DNA of 7,889 nucleotides from an uncultured Bacilli bacterium (GTDB lineage Bacteria > Bacillota_I > Bacilli_A > RF39 > UBA660), in NCBI GenBank assembly GCA_944331815.1, contig CALVIQ010000105.1:1-7889 (forward strand), read 5' to 3'. Below, piece by piece: positions 1 to 7,600 of the stretch (the first letter of the stretch is position 1; every line of letters starts with the position of its first letter). The translations under genes and the position numbers were made by a program. A model generated the notes under the pieces. The model saw only the letters and a program-made list of their open reading frames with translations. It made no database searches and had not been told where the DNA came from.

Positions 1-2031
1 TTATTCAATTCCTAATGCTTTAAATACTGCATCTTCTGGATCGTTATAAAATGATATATTAAATTTTGAAAATAAGTCACTAGGCACTGATGCAATATCT
101 GATGCAGAGGACATTGGTAATAATATCTTTTTTGCTCCAGAATCAAAACAAACTTGTAATGTATTGGCAAGTTCTTCAACTTTTCCAATAGTTCCACCTA
201 TACTCATACTACCTAAAATTACTAAACTACCTTGCATTGGTTTCTTTAATGCACTACTACACATTGCTACAAATGATGCTAATGATAAATCCTTTGATGC
301 TCCAATTCCTTGTAAATCTTCAATATGTAATAAGTAATCAACACCATCCACTTGAATACTTGCACTTATATTTTTTCTATTTGCTTTAAAATAATTGAAA
401 GCCGTATTTAATGCCTCTTTAGTTTCTCTATCTGTTCCAATTCCTGATATTTGAAATTTACCATGTCCACTAGGTGATTCAACTTCTATTTTATATACTC
501 CTATTATTCCTGAATTTCCACGACCTATAAAATATGTATGTCCTGCTTTTAGCATTCCTTCAGGAATAAGTTTTCCTCCTCCACTTTCAGGTACAGATAT
601 AAATTTTTCTTCCATTGTTTCTAAATCTATATATGAGAAGTGAACATCATAAAATTCCATTCCACCAATTTTCTTTAATTGTTCTTTTACTCTTCTTCTA
701 CCAACTAAAGCATAAGCTAATATTTCTTCTAGTTCTTCTTTGCTATATTCTCCATTTGGATATAATAATTTAACTAAGCCTGATACTGTCTTTCTAACTG
801 CAATAACATCTCTTTGATTTAAGTTATTACCTAATTTGAAGTATTTGTCTAACGAATCAGAGAAAGTTCTTTTTCTCATTTCTCTAAAAAACTCTGAAAG
901 ATAATCAGTTATAAATCCATATTCATTAGTTATCAATTCAGGTCTCATTTTTGGTATTTCCCATCCAGGCAAGTAAAAATGCATTCTATCAAAGAAAGCA
1001 GAATCGTTAGCCATCTCCTTTGGAAATGGTTCAAATAAATGTGATGTTTTTAGCAATACTTCTACACTTTGGTTTATATTCCCTACAAATACCATAGATG
1101 CATTAGCATTTTTTTCTTCTTTTCCTCTTGCAAAAGAACCTGATGCCATATAATCTTTCATTATTTGAATACCATCTTTATCTTTAAATGTTATGCCAGC
1201 AACTTCGTCAAAAGCAACACAATCCCACATTCCTACTAATCCAATTTTCTTTTGGCTCATATTATAAAATAAATTTGCTACAGTTGTTTGTCCACCTGAA
1301 ATTAATATACTATTTGGAGAAATTTCTTTATATATATGCGATTTTCCTGTCCCCCTAGGACCTAATTCACATAGATTATAATTATTTTCTACTAATGGAA
1401 CTGCTCTTTCTATAAAGTGCCATTTTTGAATATCTGTTAATTGTAAAGGTTCAATTCCCATAGAACGAACTAATACATCCATCCATTCTTCCTTTGTAAA
1501 TTTTTTTCTTCCTTCAAATAAACCTGTCAAATCCATATTTGGTAATTGAATTGGATCTAAACTTGATGCAGTGAATGGTATTTTGTGTTTTTCTGCATCA
1601 TCAAATGTATAACTTACTTTTACAATACACCATATTCCACCAACAAGTAATTTTTCATATTTTTTTACTATATCTTCAGATATATAGGCATCTTTTATTC
1701 CTAAATTAGAAAATTCAGCTTGATAAATATCTTGCCTTTCATTTAATCTTACAGTTACTTTATCAATTATTGTATATATTCCTTGCTCTTTAATTTTAGA
1801 TTTTATTTTTTCTGCCTCATCAGGTCTAACAAAATTATCTGCCAATATTCTCTTTACCGTACTAACACCATCATTAATAGCTTGTTCATCATTTGTAGCA
1901 CAATACATACCTAACAGATATTCAAGAACATATACAGGAACATTAGCTCCTTCTTTTATCTTTTTTGTCAGGTCTTTTCTAACTACTTTACCTGCAAAAT
2001 ATTTATTTAATTTTTCATTTAATTCTTCCAT
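1..2031 (-). CDS. brxL: BrxL, Lon-like AAA+ protein of BREX type 1
   Basis: A 676-residue AAA+ ATPase with a C-terminal Lon-protease-like domain, close to full family length. Seen: Walker A GPRGTGKS at residues 224-231 (K230), Walker B VAFDEV at 272-277 (D275, E276), a sensor-1-like segment VFVGNIN at 314-320, a probable arginine finger in FFDRM (R349), and GRRRVKEQ at 444-451, possibly the sensor-2 region. The segments around ELGPRGTGKSHIYKE and ISGGQTTVANLFYNM are typical of BrxL rather than housekeeping Lon. Residues about 555-676 resemble the Lon proteolytic domain: S583 in KDLSLAS sits where Lon has its nucleophile, but the nearest Lys after the IGG turn is K617, two positions off the usual register, so peptidase activity is doubtful. 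The family is known to be required for BREX phage exclusion, and structural work describes a DNA-bound, MCM-helicase-like barrel. Start: ATG at 2031 with TAAGGAG 10 nt upstream. It is the last of three co-directional genes, 14 nt after pglZ. The TAA stop is at the window edge, so any terminator is outside. Confidence 0.96.
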   Translation of the reverse strand: MEELNEKLNKYFAGKVVRKDLTKKIKEGANVPVYVLEYLLGMYCATNDEQAINDGVSTVKRILADNFVRPDEAEKIKSKIKEQGIYTIIDKVTVRLNERQDIYQAEFSNLGIKDAYISEDIVKKYEKLLVGGIWCIVKVSYTFDDAEKHKIPFTASSLDPIQLPNMDLTGLFEGRKKFTKEEWMDVLVRSMGIEPLQLTDIQKWHFIERAVPLVENNYNLCELGPRGTGKSHIYKEISPNSILISGGQTTVANLFYNMSQKKIGLVGMWDCVAFDEVAGITFKDKDGIQIMKDYMASGSFARGKEEKNANASMVFVGNINQSVEVLLKTSHLFEPFPKEMANDSAFFDRMHFYLPGWEIPKMRPELITNEYGFITDYLSEFFREMRKRTFSDSLDKYFKLGNNLNQRDVIAVRKTVSGLVKLLYPNGEYSKEELEEILAYALVGRRRVKEQLKKIGGMEFYDVHFSYIDLETMEEKFISVPESGGGKLIPEGMLKAGHTYFIGRGNSGIIGVYKIEVESPSGHGKFQISGIGTDRETKEALNTAFNYFKANRKNISASIQVDGVDYLLHIEDLQGIGASKDLSLASFVAMCSSALKKPMQGSLVILGSMSIGGTIGKVEELANTLQVCFDSGAKKILLPMSSASDIASVPSDLFSKFNISFYNDPEDAVFKALGIE

Positions 2032-2041
2032 TATAGGTACA

Positions 2042-2048
2042 CTCCTTA
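2042..2048 (-). promoter_or_regulatory. Ribosome binding site of brxL, overlapping the pglZ stop
   Basis: On the minus strand this reads TAAGGAG, a near-perfect Shine-Dalgarno, with 10 nt between its last G and the brxL ATG at 2031. Its first three bases are the TAA stop codon of pglZ. The site fixes the brxL start. It also places a terminating pglZ ribosome directly over the brxL ribosome-binding site, which suggests re-initiation or translational coupling (inference). Confidence 0.85.
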
Positions 2049-4607
2049 AAATCCAAAATTATTTATAATAGCAATGTCTATAATAAATCTTATTCTTTGT
2101 TGTTCTATTCCTGTTTCTTCATCTACAATAACTAAATAATAATTCTTCTCTTTATCATAATCTATATTCTTAAATACAAATTTTTCTCTGAAGAATCTAT
2201 CCTTAACTTCAGCATTTGTATAATTTGCAACAATAGTACATTCATCAGAAACTCTATTACCATTTTCATCTTCAAAATGTAATAAATATCTACATCCAAG
2301 ATTGTTTTCATCCACTTTATTATCTTGTAAAAATTCAAGATATGTAATTGCATTAGTAATTTTTGTTGATAATCCACTATATGTAATTCCAACTTTTTTA
2401 CTTTCTTCAGAAGTTCTTGTTGATTTGAAATCTATTACAGGAATAATTATTTCTTGTGGTAAAATACCTCCATGTACATAATTTATTCCACCACCTTGTC
2501 TAGAAAATACATTTTGTCCTTTTGGAATATTTACATATCCACTATTTTCTCCAAATATATAATCAAGATTTATAGAAATAATACCTTCTTCCTCAGATTT
2601 TTTATCAGTATAAGAGTATCTAATTTTTTGTTTTGTAGCATTTACATCTTTTAATGTTTTTTGATAATCTTCAACTTTTCCTCTCTTATAGAAGAAACCA
2701 TGATCTGCACTAATATAACAATTTACACCACTAAAAGTAGTATGTAAATCCTTTACCAATCCTTCAATTTGTTTTACTGCTTTTTCACAAGCTTCAAATA
2801 CATTGTTTTCATCATGTTCCCCTGCATTATCAATAACATCATGATATATATATACAACTTTTTTACCTGAAAAAATCTTTTTCCATTCTGATTTAGTCAT
2901 TGCATATAATTCTTCATATTGAATGGCTAATCCTTCTGTAACTGCTTTTGTAAGTATTTTTTCTCTATTATCTGTTCCGACTGAGCTCATACCATCAACA
3001 AATATACTATCACTACCTTTATCTTTATAGTTAGGATCTCTTGATAATTCTTTATTAGGAAGCAATGCTGCCATTCCTAATTGTGTATATGATGGAACTA
3101 ATCCTAGCATATAGTATATCTCCGACTTTGTACCAAATACTTTTAGTTTTTCATTTAATTCTTTTGCACATTCATATCTAAAGGCATCTGAAATAATAAC
3201 TATTGTTCTGCCATTTCTTGAACTTTCAGCTTGTGATTTTATATACTTATCAAAGAACTTGTTTTGCATTGTTAGTTTATTTACATCATACCTATTAATG
3301 TTTTCTATTGTATCGTTCCATTTTAATGATAACTCGAGCATATATGTATTTGTATAATTATTTTCCACTTTGTTTTTTAAGTTTATAAAATTATCTTTAT
3401 CTCGTATATTATCAAAGAAATAATACATTTTCCTATATAAAGTATCTACTAAATATAATTCATTAGTATATAATTCGACAAATTTTTCGATTTCAAATGT
3501 TTTTATTAATGTTTGTACTCTATTAACTACTTCAAAATATTTACTTACGACTTTTAAGAAATTATACTCGTTGTAATATTTTTCATACCAATATTTACTC
3601 TCTCTTAATGTTATTAATTCATTATATCTTTCAAATTCATTTATACTATTAAACAATTGGTTAACTATATATAAAATAATATTATCATCAATAATACTAA
3701 ACGCATCTGCATTTTTATAATCTTCAATATCTATTGTGCTAATTAATTCTTCTATTCCAAATTCTTTTGATATGTCATTTGAAATCAATTCAAAGTATTT
3801 TCTTGTAGATTTATCCCTCATTAAATTATTCACAAATACCTGACTATTCGTTACTCTATTTGATAATAAATATTTTCCATATCTATTTAATTTGTTTATG
3901 TCAGAAATACTTGCAGCAAAATATGTAAATACTAATGATTTGAATACATTTTCCATTTCCTCAGTAGAATTTATTTTGCTACCAAAGTATTTATTTATTA
4001 AATTTAATATAAATTCTTCGTTGCCGAACTTAAATAATGCCTCATATTTCTTTCTATCATCATAATATATCTTAATAATATTCTTTATAATATCATCTAT
4101 ATTAATTGTTTTTATTCCTAAAAGTATGCTAGTTACAATATAATCTATATTATCGCTATCTTTTTCTATATCAAATTCCTTAAAGTCATTTTCCCTTGTT
4201 TTATTATTAAAGAACCTATCATATTTCTTTATTACTACTCTACAATCATCACTTAATCCAAGATTTTTTAATCTCATAGTTGTTGAGTCAGGATTGAATA
4301 ATAAATCAGAATTAGCAGTTTCAATATCTAATAATTCATTATTTATACTTTTTTGTCTATCAAAGGGAAGGTATATTACTATATTTTTATTTAATTCTTC
4401 TTTTTCAATATGATACCTAATCCATAAACTATTATTATCATATTTAATAATTTCTGTATTTTCTAACTCTAATTCTTTTAATAACTCTTCGTAGTCTTTC
4501 TTTGCATCATACCAAAAGATTATTTTTCTGTTTCTACTTCTTTCAGTTGTGCTTGAAAAACTTGATTTTAACATTGAAATTAACAATTCTTTTACTTCTT
4601 CAAACAT
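2046..4607 (-). CDS. pglZ: PglZ, alkaline-phosphatase-fold protein of BREX type 1
   Basis: An 853-residue PglZ, in the normal size range for BREX type 1. Residues about 1-130 form an alpha/beta N-terminal region (RKIIFWYDAKKDYEELL at 28-44). Residues about 130-450 are helical, rich in Lys, Tyr and Asn, and show no motif I recognise. The PglZ/alkaline-phosphatase core runs from about 465 to 730 and shows the expected metal-site motifs: ISDAFRYECA (D474, E479), PSYTQLGMAALLP with candidate nucleophile T508, YHDVIDNAGE (H589, D593), SADHGFFY (D635, H636) and NYVHGGILPQEIIIP (H712). The remainder, about 740-853, looks beta-rich and Ig-like. All core metal ligands appear present, so the domain is probably able to bind metal. 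PglZ is essential for BREX defence; its substrate in the cell is not settled, and a phosphodiester is plausible. The start is ATG at 4607, preceded by GGGAG at 9 nt; no other start codon lies in frame between the pglX stop and this ATG. No signal peptide or membrane segment, so cytoplasmic. It lies 13 nt after pglX and 14 nt before brxL. Confidence 0.95.
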   Translation of the reverse strand: MFEEVKELLISMLKSSFSSTTERSRNRKIIFWYDAKKDYEELLKELELENTEIIKYDNNSLWIRYHIEKEELNKNIVIYLPFDRQKSINNELLDIETANSDLLFNPDSTTMRLKNLGLSDDCRVVIKKYDRFFNNKTRENDFKEFDIEKDSDNIDYIVTSILLGIKTINIDDIIKNIIKIYYDDRKKYEALFKFGNEEFILNLINKYFGSKINSTEEMENVFKSLVFTYFAASISDINKLNRYGKYLLSNRVTNSQVFVNNLMRDKSTRKYFELISNDISKEFGIEELISTIDIEDYKNADAFSIIDDNIILYIVNQLFNSINEFERYNELITLRESKYWYEKYYNEYNFLKVVSKYFEVVNRVQTLIKTFEIEKFVELYTNELYLVDTLYRKMYYFFDNIRDKDNFINLKNKVENNYTNTYMLELSLKWNDTIENINRYDVNKLTMQNKFFDKYIKSQAESSRNGRTIVIISDAFRYECAKELNEKLKVFGTKSEIYYMLGLVPSYTQLGMAALLPNKELSRDPNYKDKGSDSIFVDGMSSVGTDNREKILTKAVTEGLAIQYEELYAMTKSEWKKIFSGKKVVYIYHDVIDNAGEHDENNVFEACEKAVKQIEGLVKDLHTTFSGVNCYISADHGFFYKRGKVEDYQKTLKDVNATKQKIRYSYTDKKSEEEGIISINLDYIFGENSGYVNIPKGQNVFSRQGGGINYVHGGILPQEIIIPVIDFKSTRTSEESKKVGITYSGLSTKITNAITYLEFLQDNKVDENNLGCRYLLHFEDENGNRVSDECTIVANYTNAEVKDRFFREKFVFKNIDYDKEKNYYLVIVDEETGIEQQRIRFIIDIAIINNFGF

Positions 4608-4616
4608 AACGGCTTT

Positions 4617-4623
4617 CTCCCTA
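4617..4623 (-). promoter_or_regulatory. Ribosome binding site of pglZ, overlapping the pglX stop
   Basis: The minus strand reads TAGGGAG: the TAG stop codon of pglX continues directly into the Shine-Dalgarno core GGGAG, followed 9 nt later by the pglZ ATG at 4607. The spacing is normal and decides the pglZ start. The arrangement mirrors the pglZ-brxL junction and suggests coupled translation (inference). Confidence 0.8.
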
Positions 4624-7600
4624 CTTTATTTGTGCTAATATGCTTTCATCTTTTCCATTCTTTGGATTTTTAACACTAAATTTAGCATAATTTACTGCTA
4701 CACCATCATCTAAATCTATTTTTATTCTTTGGTCTGCAATATGTGCTATTTTTTCATCGTACTCTTTTGTTTCTTGCAATTTTGCACTTAAGTCTGCTTG
4801 TTTTTTTACCAATTCTCTTTTATTAGCCAAATCTAAATCATTATTTAATTTTTCTGTAATTTCTTTCAAATATCTTTCATAAGTATTTTGAATTCTATGT
4901 AAATAATTTAATCTTATATTTGAAACTAAACTTTCATTATATCTGTGCATATATATTAAACACTTAAATCCATTCTTTTTTCCACTATCGAACATCCAAT
5001 AAATTGGTCTTTTTTGATACATTTTTAAATGGTCATTATAAAAGTCATTAATAAAATATCTTCTTATTGTTTCTTCACTATTTTCACCATTTCTCTTACC
5101 TAAAGTTTCAGCAATAAATTCAAGATTTTCATATAGTGTTTCTTCTCCATAAACAACACTTATAAAAGTTTTGAATCTTTCAACTACATCATCTCCAAAA
5201 TATGTTTCATCAGTTATAGGAATAATATTATCTTTATCAACTTCAAATGATAAATCTATATCTTGTCCATTATCATTTAATACTTTATAATTTGATAAAC
5301 TAACACCTGCCCAACCACCATCAGTTTCCTTATATTTTTTGTATATTTTATCAAAATCTCCACCTGCATATATTAATCCTTCTTTATCAAGAGAGTATCT
5401 TCCAAACATACAACCAACTGCATAACTTATTAAAGACTTTATTTCTCTTTCTAAATTTGATTTTCTGATAGTAATATCTCTGTCCTCCATTTCTGGGTTT
5501 AATATATCCTGTAATCCATATATATCTATAAATATGCTATTCAATTTTTCTTCATTTTGCTTTAATCTATTAAATCTTTCATTACATTTATTTTTCCAAT
5601 TTTTATAAATATCTGCTATTTTTTGTTTAACATATATTCTATCAGAAATTTCAATCATTCTATTCTTTAGCAATGGATGATTTTTAAAATCCCAGCTTGT
5701 TTCAAAATCATCCCAGTCATTTTTAGAAATTTCAATATTTTCCTTTACAATCTGTTCTATTTTTTCTTTATACTCTTCATTTATTATAATAGGTAGTGAT
5801 GCAATATTTCCAACTTGAAAATTTAAAGTTGGATTTAATATTTTTAGAAATTCATTTACTAATTTAGTATTTAATAATCCAGTAATATAGTATATAATAT
5901 CATGATTTGGAAATGTACCTGAGCCACCAACATCGAATAAATGTCCTTTTTCAAAATAGCGTCCTCCAAATGATGAATTTATTAAAGACCATGTAATACC
6001 TTCTCTTAGTTGATAATTTTCATTTCTAATAACCGATTTTTTATAATTTTTTAGTTCTATACCATTATGTTTCCAATTCAAAACAAACTCATTATTTCCA
6101 TACCATTTTCTATAATTTCCACCTTTATTATATGGATACCATTTTAAATCAGATTTACTAGATTCTTCAGCATTTGAAATGTTAAATGCAATATTAAAAT
6201 AATTAACCTCATTCCACATTCTAAGAAATCTCTTATTGTCTGATGTTGCAATACCTTGTTTAGGTTCTGCATAATCCTTTAATAATTTATTATTTGAGAA
6301 TACTTTTTTTATGCTTTCTGTAATCCAATATGCAATGGGCATACCAGGTATAGCTTCGAAATCAGTTTGTTTTAATGTATAATAATTTTTTTTATTATAA
6401 AATTCCGTTTTCTTTTCATCTCGTCTAGCATAACAGAATTGATTTAATTTTATTGCTAAAACCTCATACTTAGGTTCATCATTTTTATTTATCCATGAAA
6501 CTATTGGCAAATGACCAATTTTTCCATCAAACAATTCTGTTCCAAAATCTACGATAGAAGAAATTTGTTTTTCCTTAATTAATTTTATTCTCATTTCCTC
6601 AAATGTTTTTAAATACATCCAAGATATTGTAGTTACAAATCCCATATAGGCTTTTTTATCTAAAAATTCATACAAAGCTTTAGTAGTAAATACAGCTGAT
6701 AAATCTGCTTTAGAATCATTGTAATTTTTTTCACAATAACTTGATAATTTTGGGCTCATTTTGGTTCCATTTAAGTATGGAGGATTTGTGGTAATCGCAC
6801 TATATTTCTGTGATAATATTTCTGCCACTTTAACTAATGGTAAAAATTTATCTTTAATAGTTTTCATATAGCCCCTATCAATAATATCTAATTCCATTTC
6901 ATCTATGTTTAAAATTTTATTAAATAAATTTTCAAAATCATATTTCTTTACTTTTAAAATTGATCCATATTCTTTTGCATCTTTAAATGTATCGCATATA
7001 TACGATATTAGTTCGCCATCTCCTATTTGTTTTTTTATAAATTCTATTGAGCCAATATCTAAGTTATTAGAATCTATAATACTTAATATGTTAAGTTTCT
7101 TTATAACATCGTTATTCATAATATTTTTATCATATTCTCTAGCTTTAAGTATAACAGATAATATTGAAAGTTGATTAGCTCTATTATCTATATCTAATCC
7201 AAATAAATTATATTGCAAGATCAATTTTGCTATTTCATTTTTTGAGTAACCATAATCCAAATAAATCTGGAATAAAACTTCAAAAGCATATACTAAGACA
7301 TGTCCACTTCCACTACATGGATCTAAAAATTTTAATTCAATTGGTTTTATATTTTTTTGCATATCCATTTCAGTATCTATATAATATTTCCAATTATCTT
7401 TCAAATTATTTTTATCCGAATGTTCTAACCAATATTTTCCTAATGAGTTTTCTACCATATATTTTACTACCCATTCCGGTGTAAATAATTGTGTTGCAGC
7501 CGGTAATTTACTTGCATCTACTTTTCTATTTGACATATCTCCATCATAAATTTCATCAAAAACTTCTGTATTCCAATATTGATATAACCAGCCAATAATT

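Noticed and set aside
12..197. Minus-strand alternative-frame reading of 61 codons
   Set aside because: It overlaps the Lon-like domain of brxL in another frame; the in-frame brxL product has clear family motifs here.
498..503. TAGGAG on the minus strand (also at 7020-7025), the site methylated by a known Bacillus BREX PglX
   Set aside because: A few chance occurrences of a six-base motif say nothing about the specificity of this enzyme.
1..2031. Housekeeping ATP-dependent protease La (Lon)
   Set aside because: The domain order (Lon-like domain at the very C-terminus), the GPRGTGKSHIYKE segment, the absence of the normal Lon dyad context, and the pglZ neighbour all point to BrxL.
2162..2392. 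Minus-strand alternative-frame reading of 76 codons
   Set aside because: It overlaps the C-terminal part of pglZ in another frame and has no recognisable features.
2472..2654. Plus-strand open frame of 60 codons
   Set aside because: It is antisense to the conserved PglZ core and has no recognisable product.
6905..7174. Plus-strand open frame of 89 codons with a hydrophobic, Ser/Phe/Ile-rich product
   Set aside because: It lies antisense within pglX. The composition is what reverse-complemented A+T-rich coding DNA gives, and the gene beneath it is well supported by motifs on both sides.
7227..7484. Plus-strand open frame of 85 codons resembling a small membrane protein
   Set aside because: It is antisense to the motif I and motif X region of pglX. 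The hydrophobicity comes from complementing Lys/Asn/Glu codons, and no family resemblance was seen.
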